Shown: positions 50,122-60,000, counted from the stretch's first letter. The stretch is 64,000 nt of DNA from Tomitella gaofuii (GCF_014126825.1 NZ_CP059900.1:3796954-3860953), one strand, 5' to 3'. Translations and numbers: made by a program. The notes: a model not told the origin generated them from the letters alone.

Positions 50122-51957
50122 ATGGGCCATTTCAAGAGCAACACCCGCGATATCGAGTTCAACCTCTTCGAGGACCTCAAAGTCCAAGAGCCGATGTCCC
50201 AGGGCGCCTGGGGCGATTTCGACGAGGACACCGCGCGCACGATGATCTCCGAGGTCGCCAAGCTGGCCGAGGGGCCGCTGGGCGAGGCGTACGCGGACGC
50301 CGACCGCAACCCGCCCACCTTCGACCCCGAAACCCACGAGGTCACGCTGCCCGAGGGCTTCAAGAAGTCCTTCCGCACCATGTGGGACGCGGAGTACTAC
50401 CGCATGGGCCTGCCGGAGGAGATCGGCGGCGTCCCCGCCCCGCGCGTGCTCGGGTGGAGCCTCAACGAGATGATGCTCGGCGCACAGCCCGCCGCCTTCA
50501 TGTACGCCGCGGGCCCGTCGTTCGCCGGCGTGCTGTTCCAGAACGGCACCGACGAGCAGAAGAAGTGGGCGGAGACCTGCGTCGAGCGCGGCTGGGGCGC
50601 CACCATGGTGCTCACCGAGCCGGACGCCGGCTCCGACGTGGGCGCCGGCCGCACCAAGGCCGTCCAGCAGGACGACGGCACCTGGCACATCGAGGGCGTC
50701 AAGCGGTTCATCACCTCCGCCGACTCCGACGACCTGTTCGAGAACATCTTCCACCTGGTTCTCGCCCGCCCCGAGGGCGCCGGGCCCGGGACCAAGGGCC
50801 TGAGCCTGTTCTTCGTGCCCAAGTTCCACTTCGACTTCGACAGCAATGAGATGGGCGAGCGCAACGGCGTCTTCGTCACCGGCGTCGAGCACAAGATGGG
50901 CCTGAAGGCGTCCGCCACCTGCGAGGTCACCTTCGGCGGGAACGGCGTCCCGGCCGTGGGCTGGCTCGTCGGCGAGGTCCACAACGGCATCGCGCAGATG
51001 TTCGACGTGATCGAGCACGCCCGCATGATGGTGGGCACCAAGGCCATCGGCACCCTCTCCACCGGGTACCTCAACGCGCTCGAGTACGCCAAGGAGCGCG
51101 TCCAGGGCGCCGACCTCACGCAGATGACCGACAAGACCGCGCCGCGCGTGACCATCACGCATCACCCGGACGTGCGCCGGGCGCTGATGATGCAGAAGGC
51201 CTACGCCGAGGGCATGCGCGCCGTGTACCTGTACACCGCCGCCCACCAGGACCAGGCGATGGCCGAGTTCACCTCCGGCGCCGACCTCGAGACCGCGCAC
51301 CGCGTGAACGACCTGCTGCTGCCCATCGTCAAGGGTGTCGGCTCCGAGCGTGCCTACCAGTACCTGACCGACAGCCTGCAGACGCTCGGCGGGTCCGGGT
51401 TCCTGCAGGATTACCCCATCGAGCAGTACATCCGCGACGCCAAGATCGACTCGCTCTACGAGGGCACCACCGCGATCCAGGCGCAGGACTTCTTCTTCCG
51501 CAAGATCGCCCGCGACCGCGGCACGGCCCTCGGGCACGTGGCCGGCCAGATCAAGGCCTTCGTCGACTCCCCGGACGCGGACGGGCGCCTCAAGGGCGAG
51601 CGCGTGCACCTGGCCACCGCCATGGAGGACGTGCAGGGCATGGTCACCACCATGACCGGCTGGCTCATGGGCGCCCAGGAGCAGCCCGCCGAGCTCTACA
51701 AGGTGGGCCTGGCGTCGGTGCGGTTCCTCATGTCGTTCGGCGACCTGCTCGTGGGCTGGCGGCTGCTGCACCAGGCGGAGATCGCCCTCGCCGCCCTCGA
51801 CGGCGACGCCGCCGACAAGGACCGCGCGTTCTACGAGGGCAAGGTGGGCGTCGCCCAGTTCTTCGCCCGCAACGTGCTGCCGGAGCTCACGGCCAACCGC
51901 AAGATCGTCGAGAACATCGACGGCGAGATCATGGAGCTCGACGAGGCGGCGTTCTGA
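50122..51957 (+). CDS. fadE5: acyl-CoA dehydrogenase, FadE5 type
   Basis: The 611-aa protein equals M. tuberculosis FadE5 (Rv0244c) in length and matches it as I recall. It starts [20 protein letters not shown], has [23 protein letters not shown] for FAD/substrate binding, [20 protein letters not shown], and ends [10 protein letters not shown]. The catalytic-glutamate region is in [20 protein letters not shown]. FadE5 oxidises acyl-CoA of many chain lengths to enoyl-CoA in beta-oxidation. The start at 50122 follows GGAAG by 7 nt; the 105-residue upstream extension is non-coding. A strong terminator follows. It sits next to the alkane cluster, whose fatty-acid products need beta-oxidation. Confidence 0.95.
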   Translation: MGHFKSNTRDIEFNLFEDLKVQEPMSQGAWGDFDEDTARTMISEVAKLAEGPLGEAYADADRNPPTFDPETHEVTLPEGFKKSFRTMWDAEYYRMGLPEEIGGVPAPRVLGWSLNEMMLGAQPAAFMYAAGPSFAGVLFQNGTDEQKKWAETCVERGWGATMVLTEPDAGSDVGAGRTKAVQQDDGTWHIEGVKRFITSADSDDLFENIFHLVLARPEGAGPGTKGLSLFFVPKFHFDFDSNEMGERNGVFVTGVEHKMGLKASATCEVTFGGNGVPAVGWLVGEVHNGIAQMFDVIEHARMMVGTKAIGTLSTGYLNALEYAKERVQGADLTQMTDKTAPRVTITHHPDVRRALMMQKAYAEGMRAVYLYTAAHQDQAMAEFTSGADLETAHRVNDLLLPIVKGVGSERAYQYLTDSLQTLGGSGFLQDYPIEQYIRDAKIDSLYEGTTAIQAQDFFFRKIARDRGTALGHVAGQIKAFVDSPDADGRLKGERVHLATAMEDVQGMVTTMTGWLMGAQEQPAELYKVGLASVRFLMSFGDLLVGWRLLHQAEIALAALDGDAADKDRAFYEGKVGVAQFFARNVLPELTANRKIVENIDGEIMELDEAAF

Positions 51958-51974
51958 CCCGCTGACCCCCTCCG

Positions 51975-52011
51975 TACTGCGGCCCGGCGACATCGTCGCC
52001 GGGCCGCAGTA
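51975..52011. terminator. intrinsic terminator hairpin
   Basis: Arms 51975-51991 and 51995-52011 pair perfectly over 17 bp around ATC. It begins 18 nt after the fadE stop and ends about 85 nt before the next start. Confidence 0.85.
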
Positions 52012-52095
52012 AGGTCTGCCATCGGCATGCGAATCCGGCCGGCCGGTTTCCCGGTCGCACGGTCCGCCGGACGCAGTCGACGAAAGGACTTCGCC

Positions 52096-52890
52096 GTGCC
52101 CCAGCAGCAGCCGGACTCCCCCTCAGCGCCGGATGACCCGCAGGTCGGGGCCGACCCTGGCACCACGGACGACCCCGCCCCGCCGTCCCCCGCGGCCGTC
52201 ACCGCGACGGGGCTGCACGCGGCCGGCCCCGACGGGCCGGTGTTCGGTCCGCTGGACCTGCGCATCACGCGGGGCGGGTTGCACATCCTCCAGGGCCCCT
52301 CCGGGTCCGGCCGCACCACACTGCTGCTGGCCCTCGCGGGCCGGTTCACGGTGGACGGCGGCGCGGTCGACGTGCTCGGCCGCACCCGGCCGGCCGCCGT
52401 CCGCGGACTCTGCGCCATCGCTGGCTTCCGGGGGATCGACGAGCTCGACGGTTCCGTGCGGGTGCGCACCGTCGTGCACGAACAGCTCGCCTGGAACACC
52501 CCGTGGTACCGGCGCACGCCCCGGATGGACGACGAGGCTTACGCGGGCACGCTGCGCCCCGTCTTCGGCGACCTGCCGCTGCCGCCGTCCGCCACCCGCG
52601 TCGAGGACCTGGGCGAGCTGGACCGGATGCTGCTGCGGATCGCGCTGGCCATGGCGCCGGCGGGACACGACGAGCACTCCGCGCCGCAGGTGCTGTTCGT
52701 CGACGACATCGAACAGGTGCGGGCCCGGGACGAGCAGGAGCTTCTCGTCCGCCGGCTCGCCGATCTCGGCCGCCGCGCCACCGTGGTCGCCTCGGCCATC
52801 AACCCCCTTCCCGATACCGCGCCGCCGCACAGCCTCTACCCGCTGCAGTCGACGGAGCCGGACTCCCCCGACCCCCTGAAAGGCGCCTGA
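52096..52890 (+). CDS. degenerate ABC ATP-binding protein
   Basis: The 264-aa protein has a P-loop GPSGSGRTTLLLALAG in which the Walker A lysine is replaced by arginine. At the signature position it reads GELDRMLLRIAL instead of LSGGQ-type sequence, and Walker B reads VLFVDDIEQ with aspartate in place of the catalytic glutamate. The first 45 residues are acidic and Pro-rich. The gene is 3 bp upstream of a YhgE/Pip membrane protein and surely works with it. ATP hydrolysis is doubtful; it may be a regulatory or binding-only subunit. AAAGGA 7 nt before the GTG at 52096 sets the start. Confidence 0.8.
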   Translation: MPQQQPDSPSAPDDPQVGADPGTTDDPAPPSPAAVTATGLHAAGPDGPVFGPLDLRITRGGLHILQGPSGSGRTTLLLALAGRFTVDGGAVDVLGRTRPAAVRGLCAIAGFRGIDELDGSVRVRTVVHEQLAWNTPWYRRTPRMDDEAYAGTLRPVFGDLPLPPSATRVEDLGELDRMLLRIALAMAPAGHDEHSAPQVLFVDDIEQVRARDEQELLVRRLADLGRRATVVASAINPLPDTAPPHSLYPLQSTEPDSPDPLKGA

Positions 52891-52893
52891 CCC

Positions 52894-54906
52894 ATGCTCG
52901 CCGGATTCTCGATCGGCTCCGAGCTCAAGCGATTCGGCAAGGGCCGCATGCCCAAGATCGCGCTGCTGGCCATCGTCTTCATGCCGCTGCTCTACGGCGC
53001 GCTGTACCTGTGGGCCTTCTGGAACCCGTTCAACGAGGTGGATCGGCTGCCGGTGGCCCTGGTCGACAGCGACCGCGGGGCCGTCGTCGAAGGGCAGCCG
53101 CTCCACGCGGGCAAGCAGGTGGCCGACGAGCTGCTGAGCCGCAACGACCTGGACTGGCACCTGGTCTCGCCGCAGGAGGCCCGGCAGGGCGTGGAGGACG
53201 GCGACTACTACTTCTCCGTGACGCTGCCGGAGAACTTCAGCGCCGCCGTGGGATCGCCGATGTCCGACGACCCGCGGCAGGCGACGATCGACGTGCTCTA
53301 CAACGACACCAACAACTACCTGAGCACGGTGATCGGGCAGAACGCCATGAACCAGCTGCAGCTGGCGGTGAGTCAGACCATCAGCAGCCAGGCCGTGGAC
53401 AAGGTGCTGATCGGGCTGCAATCGGCCGGCGACGGCCTGCAGCAGGCCGCCGACGGCGCGGGGCGGCTCGCCGACGGCGCCGCGACCCTCGACGACGGCG
53501 CAGGCGAGCTCGACGCGGGCGCGCACACGCTGTCCGAGGGCATCGACGCGGCGCAAGCGGGATCCGGCGAACTCGCCGACGGCGCGTCGCGGCTCTCGGA
53601 CGGCATCGACACGGCCACCGGCGGCGTGCTGGCGCTCACCGACGGGCTGGGGCGCCTCAGCGCGGGCACCGACCAGCTGGGGGCCGGCGCCGCGCAGATC
53701 AGCGGCGGCGTCGCTCAGGTGGTGGGGCTGCTCGACCCCGTCGGGCAGGTCCAGTCCGACGCCGCCCGGCAGGTGGCGCAGGTGGCCGACCTGCTGCGCG
53801 GCAACCCCGACCCGCTCTCGCAGCAGGCCGTCGCCGCGTTGGACGGGCTGCAGCACACCCTTGCCACCCAGGGGCTGGCCCCCGCCGCCCTGGACCGGCT
53901 GCATCAGCTTCGGGACGGCGCGGCACGGCTGTCCACCGAGCTCAACGACCCGTCGTCGCAGTACCGCAGCGGGATCACCGCGCTGGTCGACGGCGGCGGT
54001 GCGCTGCGCTCCGGCCTGCAGCAGCTCTCCGCCGGCGGGCATGAGCTCGACAGCGGCGCGGCCGCACTGCACAGCGGGCTCGGCGAGCTCTCCGCCGGCG
54101 GGCACCGGCTCACCGACGGGACCACCACGCTCGCCGAGGGCACCGAGCAGCTGCGCAGCGGGTCGGCCGAACTCGCGCAGCGGCTGGGCGAGGGCGCCGA
54201 GCAGGTGCCGGACTGGAACGAGCAGCAGCGCAAGGACGTCTCGTCCACCATCGGGGCTCCCGTCGGCGTGGACGAGGACAGCGTCACCCATGCGCCCACG
54301 TTCGGCATCGGGTTCGCGCCGTTCTTCCTGTCGTTGGCGCTGTATGTGGGCGGCATCATCGTCTGGATGCTGCTGCGGCCCATCCAGCAGCGCCCACTCG
54401 CGGGCAGGCTCGGCGCGCTGCGGGTGGTGTTCGCATCGTTCTGGCCGGCGCTGTGGATCGTCGTCGCGCAGGCGGTGGTGATGTACCTGGTGGTGCGCTT
54501 CGCCCTGGACCTGAACCCCGCCTACCCCGCGGCGACCTTCGGGATGCTGTTGCTGATCGGGGCGACGTTCCTGGCCCTGATCCAGATGTTCAACGTGGTG
54601 CTGGGCACCTCGGTGGGCAGGGTGGTCACGCTCGCGTTCCTCATGCTCCAGCTCGTGTCCTCGGGCGGGGTCTACCCGGTGGAGACCACCTCGAGGCCGT
54701 TCCAATGGCTGCATCCCTTCGATCCGATGACCTACACCGTCGACGGCCTGCGCCAGGTGACTCTGGGCCACGTCGACAGCCGGCTGTGGATCTCGCTGGC
54801 GGTCCTCGCCGGGGTGTTCGTCGGCTCGCTGGCCCTGAGCGCCCTGGCGGCGCGGCGCGACCGGCGCTGGACCGTCGAGCGCCTGCACCCGCCGATCGAG
54901 GTGTGA
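52894..54906 (+). CDS. YhgE/Pip-family membrane protein
   Basis: The 670-aa protein has one N-terminal helix (IALLAIVFMPLLYGALYLWA), then a large extracellular region of about 420 residues. That region carries tandem heptad-like repeats of the type (L)ADGAxxLxxGxxxL (about residues 180-430) forming long coiled coils. Five C-terminal helices follow, with PLAGRLGALRVVFASFWPAL and VSSGGVYPVE. This is the YhgE/Pip or phage-infection-protein layout, part of the ABC-2 superfamily. Such proteins are linked to toxin export and envelope functions. It starts 3 nt after the degenerate ATPase gene. Confidence 0.9.
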   Translation: MLAGFSIGSELKRFGKGRMPKIALLAIVFMPLLYGALYLWAFWNPFNEVDRLPVALVDSDRGAVVEGQPLHAGKQVADELLSRNDLDWHLVSPQEARQGVEDGDYYFSVTLPENFSAAVGSPMSDDPRQATIDVLYNDTNNYLSTVIGQNAMNQLQLAVSQTISSQAVDKVLIGLQSAGDGLQQAADGAGRLADGAATLDDGAGELDAGAHTLSEGIDAAQAGSGELADGASRLSDGIDTATGGVLALTDGLGRLSAGTDQLGAGAAQISGGVAQVVGLLDPVGQVQSDAARQVAQVADLLRGNPDPLSQQAVAALDGLQHTLATQGLAPAALDRLHQLRDGAARLSTELNDPSSQYRSGITALVDGGGALRSGLQQLSAGGHELDSGAAALHSGLGELSAGGHRLTDGTTTLAEGTEQLRSGSAELAQRLGEGAEQVPDWNEQQRKDVSSTIGAPVGVDEDSVTHAPTFGIGFAPFFLSLALYVGGIIVWMLLRPIQQRPLAGRLGALRVVFASFWPALWIVVAQAVVMYLVVRFALDLNPAYPAATFGMLLLIGATFLALIQMFNVVLGTSVGRVVTLAFLMLQLVSSGGVYPVETTSRPFQWLHPFDPMTYTVDGLRQVTLGHVDSRLWISLAVLAGVFVGSLALSALAARRDRRWTVERLHPPIEV

Positions 54907-54970
54907 GGGGCCCGCCGCGGGTAGGGTCGGCGCCGAGTGCACCGCAGCCGAGCAGAAGGGTGTGATCGAC

Positions 54971-55633
54971 ATGGCGCGCGTCGTCGTCTTCGGTGGCCAC
55001 GGCAAGGTGGCGATGCTGCTGCATCCGCTGCTGGTCGAGCGCGGCGACGAGGTCACCGCCGTCGTGCGCAACCCCAACCACGCGGAGGAGGTGATGGCGG
55101 CGGGCGCCCAGCCCCTGGTGGCCGACGTGGAGCAGCTCGATGCCGACGCGATCGCGGAGGAGATCGGCGCGTTCGACGCCGTGGTGTGGTCCGCGGGCGC
55201 GGGCGGCGGCAACCCGGAACGCACCTACGCCGTGGACCGGGATGCGGCCGTCCGCTCGATGGACGCGGCGGTCCGTGCCGGGCTGCGCCGCTATGTGATG
55301 GTCTCCTACTTCGGTGCGGGCCCGGGGCACGGCGTCCCGTCGGACAACGGCTTCTTCCCCTACGCCGAGGCCAAGGCCGCCGCCGACGCCCACCTGCGGA
55401 GCACCGACCTGGACTGGACGATCCTGGGACCCAGCCGTCTCACCCTCGAGCCCGGCTCGGGCCGGATCGAGGCGGACGAGGGGCCGCAGTCGCGGATGCC
55501 CAAGGGCGAGGTCCCCCGCGCCGACGTGGCCGCGGTGATCACCGAGGCGCTGCACCGCGACGACACCATCCGGCGCACCGTCGAGTTCAACACGGGCCCC
55601 ACCCCGATCGCCGAGGCGCTGAACCGGAGCTGA
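54971..55633 (+). CDS. NAD(P)-binding Rossmann protein (SDR a-type)
   Basis: The 220-aa protein begins MARVVVFGGHGKVAMLLHPL, an atypical-SDR Rossmann motif with GGxGxV. It continues with AVVWSAGAGGGNPERTYAVDRDA and RYVMVSYFGAG, then YAEAKAAADAHLRSTDLDWT. It resembles NAD(P)-dependent epimerase/NmrA-like quinone-sensor proteins and lacks the classical YxxxK serine triad in full. Function is uncertain: oxidoreductase or redox sensor. The ATG at 54971 is preferred; a GTG at 54962 is too near AGAAGGG. It is convergent with the MFS gene. Confidence 0.82.
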   Translation: MARVVVFGGHGKVAMLLHPLLVERGDEVTAVVRNPNHAEEVMAAGAQPLVADVEQLDADAIAEEIGAFDAVVWSAGAGGGNPERTYAVDRDAAVRSMDAAVRAGLRRYVMVSYFGAGPGHGVPSDNGFFPYAEAKAAADAHLRSTDLDWTILGPSRLTLEPGSGRIEADEGPQSRMPKGEVPRADVAAVITEALHRDDTIRRTVEFNTGPTPIAEALNRS

Positions 55634-55661
55634 CCGCCGGGCACCGCGCAGCCCGTGCTTC

Positions 55662-57179
55662 CTACGCCGTGTCGCATTCGCTCCGCCGCCGCGGGACCGC
55701 CGCGGCAGCGGCGAGGGCCACGGCTGCGATCCCCGTCGCGATGACGAACAGCAGCGTGTTCGCCGAGGCCGCGGCGTCGGCGACGGCGTGCACTGCAGCG
55801 TCCGGCAGCGTGCCGAGCGTCGCGGGGTCGACCGACGACGGATCGAGCATCTCCGTGCCGGGCGCGCCAGAGTCGACGATCCCGTCGGCCAGACGTCCGG
55901 TGAAGATCGATCCGAGCGTGCCCACGCCCACCGCGCCGACGAGCATGCGCAGGAACGACACCGCTCCGGTGGCCGCGCCCACCTCGCGCGGCGGTGCCGC
56001 GTTCTGCACCAGCACCACCGGCGTCTGGAAGAGCATGCCGATGCCGGCGCCCAGCACGATCATGTAGAGCATCGTCTGCCACATCGCGGTGCCCGGCCCC
56101 ATCGTCGCGATCAGCGCGCAGCCGGCGGTGAGGATCCCGGTTCCGGTGAGCATCGCAGGACGGAAGCGGGACGGCGCATCGGTCCAGCGACCCACGAGCA
56201 GGGAGACGACGATCGCCGGCAGCAGCATCGGCAGCAGGAGCAGTCCGCTGTTCGCCGCCGAGCGGCCCTGCACGAGCTGCAGGAACACCGGCAGGAAGTT
56301 GATCGCCGCCATCATCACCGCGCCCATGCTCAGTGCCAGGACCGCGGCGCTCATGAGAACGGATCGATCCCGGAACAGCGCGCGTGGCAGAAACGGCTGT
56401 GCGGCACGATGTTCGACGGCCCAGGTGGCGGCGATGCCGACGGCCCCGATCCCACCGGCGATCAGCACGTGCGGCGAAGTCCACCCGTACCGCCCCACCC
56501 AGCTGCCGGCGAGCACCCACCCGGTGCCGGTGACGGTGATGGCGGCCAGCCCCAGGCTGTCGATCCTGCCGCCGGTGCGCTCTCGCGGTGTCCGCAGGAG
56601 CAGCGCCACGCCCACCATCGCAAGCGCGACGACGGGGATGTTGAGCGCGAAGATCCAGCGCCAGCCCAGGTGGTCGGTGATGATGCCGCCGATCCACGGC
56701 CCGATGATCATCGACAGCGGGGCGACCGCGCCGAACATGCTCTGATACCGAGCCCGCTTCTCGGGAGGCGCGATGTCCGCGACGGTGGCCATGAGGCTGG
56801 TGAGGGTGATCCCCGCACCGAGGCCCTGCACCGCGCGCGCCAGCAGCAACCCCGTCATCCCGCCAGCGAGCGCCGCCCACAGCGAGCCTGCCACGAACAC
56901 CGCTTGGGCGGCGAGCAGGACGGCCCTGCGCCCGTACTGGTCGCCGAACCGCCCGCCCACCGCGGTGCCGACCGCCATCGTCAGCAGGTAGAGGGTGGCG
57001 ATCCAGGCGAGCCGGCCGAACCCGCCGAGGTCGCCCGCGATGGTCGGCAGTGCGGTGGCGGTCACCAGCGCGTCGAGTTGCACCGGGACGAGCGCGCACA
57101 ACAACGCCGCCATGACGGGGACGACCCGCACCGGCGGCGCGGCGGGGCGCCGTTCTGTGAGTTCCTGTGCCTGTCCCAT
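55662..57179 (-). CDS. MFS drug-efflux transporter, 14-helix DHA2 family
   Basis: The 505-aa protein has 14 membrane helices. It has motif D-like LVPVQLDALVTATALPTIAGDL in helix 1, motif A GGRFGDQYGRRAVLL, and motif C-like PLSMIIGPWIGGIITDHLGWRW in helix 5, typical of EmrB/QacA proteins. It should export drugs or amphipathic compounds with protons. GGGAG lies 6 nt before the ATG at 57179. The 134 bp to the divergent TetR gene contain three operator-like dyads, so the transporter is very likely the TetR target. Confidence 0.92.
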   Translation of the reverse strand: MGQAQELTERRPAAPPVRVVPVMAALLCALVPVQLDALVTATALPTIAGDLGGFGRLAWIATLYLLTMAVGTAVGGRFGDQYGRRAVLLAAQAVFVAGSLWAALAGGMTGLLLARAVQGLGAGITLTSLMATVADIAPPEKRARYQSMFGAVAPLSMIIGPWIGGIITDHLGWRWIFALNIPVVALAMVGVALLLRTPRERTGGRIDSLGLAAITVTGTGWVLAGSWVGRYGWTSPHVLIAGGIGAVGIAATWAVEHRAAQPFLPRALFRDRSVLMSAAVLALSMGAVMMAAINFLPVFLQLVQGRSAANSGLLLLPMLLPAIVVSLLVGRWTDAPSRFRPAMLTGTGILTAGCALIATMGPGTAMWQTMLYMIVLGAGIGMLFQTPVVLVQNAAPPREVGAATGAVSFLRMLVGAVGVGTLGSIFTGRLADGIVDSGAPGTEMLDPSSVDPATLGTLPDAAVHAVADAAASANTLLFVIATGIAAVALAAAAAVPRRRSECDTA

Positions 57180-57189
57180 CACATACTCC

Positions 57190-57258
57190 CTTACTTGCCG
57201 ACCGGCTAGTGATTACCTGCCGACAGGTAAGCACACCGCTAGCCGGTCGTCAAGTAAG
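57190..57258. promoter_or_regulatory. three TetR operators between the MFS and tetR genes
   Basis: Three copies of an 18-bp dyad TTACYTG-CCGA-CMGGYWA are present: 57191-57208, 57213-57230 (perfect palindrome TTACCTG-CCGA-CAGGTAA) and 57240-57257 in reverse orientation. The first and third form an outer inverted repeat of 20 nt with one mismatch around the central one. Such multiple sites suggest cooperative binding by the adjacent TetR protein. Confidence 0.8.
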
Positions 57259-57313
57259 ATCGAGGGCCACGCAGGCACGCACGGAGTGCAACGGGACGGG
57301 AACGGAGGCCGAG

Positions 57314-57886
57314 GTGCCAGGCAGACGCACGGGAACGCGGCAACGGATCGTCGACACATCCATGCGGATGTTCGTCGAGCAGGGCTACGACGGGACGTCG
57401 CTACGGGAGATCGCCGAGGCCCTCGAGGTCACCAAGGCCGCGCTCTACTACCATTTCCGCACCAAGGAGGAGATCGTCGAGGAGGCCTTCGGTGCGCACG
57501 AGCACCGCCTCGACGAGCTGATGCGCTGGCTGGAGACGACCGGCCCGTCCGCCGACCGCGATGCGGAACTCCTCGACCGGATCGACGCGCTCTTCTCCGG
57601 CGAATCGGGACTGGTCATGCGGTTCGGTCAGGTGAACCGTGCGGTGATGTTCCGGGAGAGCTTCGGCGCCCGGCACCTGGAGCTGATGTCCCGACTGATC
57701 GGCACGCTCACCCGCGACGCCCCGGGAGTGGAGGGGCGGCTGCGTTCGATCCTCGCCTTCGGCGCGGTGGTGCTCGCCGCGACGGGGCCGTCGGACGACG
57801 AGGCCTTCGAGCTCGGCGGCACCGCCGACGAGCGGCGGGCCGCAGGGCGCCGGGTGGCCGGCGAACTGCTCGCCGGCCTCCGCTGA
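57314..57886 (+). CDS. TetR-family repressor
   Basis: The 190-aa protein has the HTH (GTSLREIAEALEVTKAALYYHFRTKEE, about residues 28-54) after RQRIVDTSMRMFVEQGYD. A helical ligand domain follows, with FRESFGARHLELMSRLI. The GTG start at 57314 follows GGAGG by 5 nt; the longer frame runs back into the MFS gene. It is divergent from the transporter and should repress it and itself through the dyads at 57190-57258. A TAAGAT hexamer at 57255-57260 inside the third operator may be its -10. The inducer is probably a transported compound. Confidence 0.92.
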   Translation: MPGRRTGTRQRIVDTSMRMFVEQGYDGTSLREIAEALEVTKAALYYHFRTKEEIVEEAFGAHEHRLDELMRWLETTGPSADRDAELLDRIDALFSGESGLVMRFGQVNRAVMFRESFGARHLELMSRLIGTLTRDAPGVEGRLRSILAFGAVVLAATGPSDDEAFELGGTADERRAAGRRVAGELLAGLR

Positions 57887-57908
57887 CCGCTTCTGCCGGC
57901 TCCGCCGA

Positions 57909-59648
57909 CTATGTGCAGGTGACGATGGGCGACGGGTCGTACACCGTCGTCTCCGTGCTGCGCGAGATCTCCGCGCCCGTTGCCGCGCTGCGGATGATGC
58001 GGGTGTCGGAGGTGGTGAAGCCGGGAGCACCGGACGACGGGGAGCAGTCCTCCCCGCTGAGCGTGATGCGCTCGGGGTCGGTGTAGTTCCAGCGCCCGCC
58101 GTTGACCGATTCGACCTCCACCGTCTTGGTGCCCCAGATGCGCACGGTCACCGAGTCCGAGTCGCCGGATGCCTGGATGAGCACGCCGGTGGACGACGGG
58201 TTGGTGAACTTGAGGTCGATGGCCCCCTCGTACACCGTGGCCTCGCGGCCCGCGGGGTAGCGCGAGATGTAGTAGCTGTGCTCCTGGTGGCCGGCGTCCT
58301 GCATGCCCGCGAAGTAGGCCGCGTTGAACAGCGTGGTGGCGAACTGGCTGATGCCGCCGCCCACGGCCTGATCGGCGTGCCCGTTGAGGATGATGCCCGA
58401 CTCGACGTACCCCTGGGCGGTGCCGCGCGTGCCGGTGTAGCCGTTGAGGGAGAAGGTCTCGCCCGGCAGCACCACGGCGCCGTCGACCTCCTGGGCCACG
58501 CGCCGGATGTTCACCCCCGAGGCATAGCTGAAGCCGCTGGTCGTGAACTCGGCGATCACCTCGTCGATGCCCAGCCCCTCGGCCTCCTCGGTGGTCAGGT
58601 CCGGATGATCGTCCACGTAGACGGCGGCCAGTGCACGATCGTCGTCGAACAGCCCGCGCCAGTCGTGCAGCGTGGCGCCCCAGTCGATGTCGCGTCCGTC
58701 CTGCGAGGGCACCACCTCCGGCCCGGACGAGCCCAGGCGCACGGTGGCGTCTTGTGCGGGGGTGACCGTGCCGGCGAGCTGCTCGCCGAACACCCGCTGC
58801 GCCGCCTCCGCGTCGAACCGGGGCACCAGTGCGCCCTCGTCGTCCAGCTCGATGCGGACGATCTCGCCGATCCGCTCGGGCGGCAACACCGCCTCGGCAC
58901 CCTCCCCGGTCACCGTGACGGGTCCGGCCACGGCCGAGCGGGCGAAGCCGTCGAGCACGGCCTGCACGTCGGACCGGCCGGTTTGCGGCTGCTCCACCTG
59001 CACAGGGAGCACCACCGCGCCGCCGTCCGCCCACTGCTCGACGAGCGTGTCGGCCGCCGCCGGGGCGTCGAGCCGCTGCCCCGTCTGCGGCCACGTCGGC
59101 ACCGCCTCGCCACCCTCGAAGGCCACGGTGCCCTCGACGACGGGGCGGTCGACCTGCTCTGCGATCCCGGCGACCGCCGCCGCGAGCGCGTCCTGGTCCA
59201 CCTGGCCGACGACGGGCACGTCGCGGGTGGTGAACAGCGACGTCAAGCGGGTCCACGGATTCAGCGATCCGGTGCCCGCGGCGGCGACGCTGGCCTCCGC
59301 GTCGATGCCGAGCCCCGCGTCGGCGGGGACGAGCTCGATGGTGGCGTCGCCCGCCTGCACGGTCACCGGGTGGGAGCCGCCCGCCTCAGCGCGGGCGCGC
59401 ACGCGCTCGGCGGCCTCGTCCGGCGCGAGCCCGCCCACCTCCACCCCGGCGATCCGCACGCCGCGCGGCACCTCGCCGGAGGTCATCGCCACGTCGATCC
59501 CGAAGGCGACCGCGGCGAGGGCGACAAGGCCGCCGACCGCGGCGAGGGCGATGCGCAGGCGACTCCGTCCGCTGCCGGCAGGCCCGCCGCCGGAGGTATC
59601 GGAGTCGCCCGCGAGGGGCCCGGTAGCCGGATCCTGCTCGCCGGTCAT
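57909..59648 (-). CDS. VanW-family membrane-anchored protein
   Basis: The 579-aa protein has a short cytosolic start, one membrane helix (LRIALAAVGGLVALAAVAFG, about residues 31-50) and a long extracytoplasmic part. Two PG-binding/YoaR-like repeats lie in residues about 60-330. The VanW domain comes next, with PGETFSLNGYTGTRGTAQGY and GGGISQFATTLFNAAYFAGM. The C-terminal region resembles the G5/VanW end, with two cysteines near residues 541 and 578. VanW proteins are wall-linked with unknown chemistry. AAGGAGCACG before the ATG at 59648 sets the start. It is convergent with tetR. Confidence 0.9.
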   Translation of the reverse strand: MTGEQDPATGPLAGDSDTSGGGPAGSGRSRLRIALAAVGGLVALAAVAFGIDVAMTSGEVPRGVRIAGVEVGGLAPDEAAERVRARAEAGGSHPVTVQAGDATIELVPADAGLGIDAEASVAAAGTGSLNPWTRLTSLFTTRDVPVVGQVDQDALAAAVAGIAEQVDRPVVEGTVAFEGGEAVPTWPQTGQRLDAPAAADTLVEQWADGGAVVLPVQVEQPQTGRSDVQAVLDGFARSAVAGPVTVTGEGAEAVLPPERIGEIVRIELDDEGALVPRFDAEAAQRVFGEQLAGTVTPAQDATVRLGSSGPEVVPSQDGRDIDWGATLHDWRGLFDDDRALAAVYVDDHPDLTTEEAEGLGIDEVIAEFTTSGFSYASGVNIRRVAQEVDGAVVLPGETFSLNGYTGTRGTAQGYVESGIILNGHADQAVGGGISQFATTLFNAAYFAGMQDAGHQEHSYYISRYPAGREATVYEGAIDLKFTNPSSTGVLIQASGDSDSVTVRIWGTKTVEVESVNGGRWNYTDPERITLSGEDCSPSSGAPGFTTSDTRIIRSAATGAEISRSTETTVYDPSPIVTCT

Positions 59649-60000
59649 CGTGCTCCTTCAGTCGGTCGTCGGCACGGATGGGGGTTTCCGGCCGGGGACG
59701 CCCCTCATCATGATCGAAGGTGAATACGGATGCTTCAACCGGCCCCGCGTGCGGAGCCCGTCACGATCGGGACGCCGGGCCTGGCCGCGGCCGTCCGCGG
59801 CGCCTGCGCCCAGGGTAACGGGGAGGCACGGCCCGGGTGCGCGAGTAGGCCGCGTGAGCCCGTCGGTCGGGGTTGACGGGATCACGCGGCCGTCCTGTGT
59901 GTCGGCCATGGGGCGTACCGCGTTACACGCCCGCGCGATGCGGGTGCGCCGATCGGGCCAAGTCCGCATAGGAGGTCGATCGTCCCAGTATCATGTGCGC
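59649..60000. other. 352-bp divergent intergenic region
   Basis: No gene is seen between the VanW gene and the LAL regulator. A TTGACG sequence near 59874 and AGGAGG at 59969-59974 occur, but the latter is too far from the next start to serve it. Only the leaderless -10 box near 59989 looks functional. Confidence 0.5.
59989..59994 (+). promoter_or_regulatory. -10 box of a leaderless promoter
   Basis: TATCAT ends 6 nt before the ATG at 60001. No -35 resembling TTGACA is seen 17 nt upstream. Confidence 0.55.

Noticed and set aside
52123-55224. 1033-codon open frame antisense to the ABC/YhgE genes
   Set aside because: It spans three real genes on the opposite strand and has no recognisable domain.
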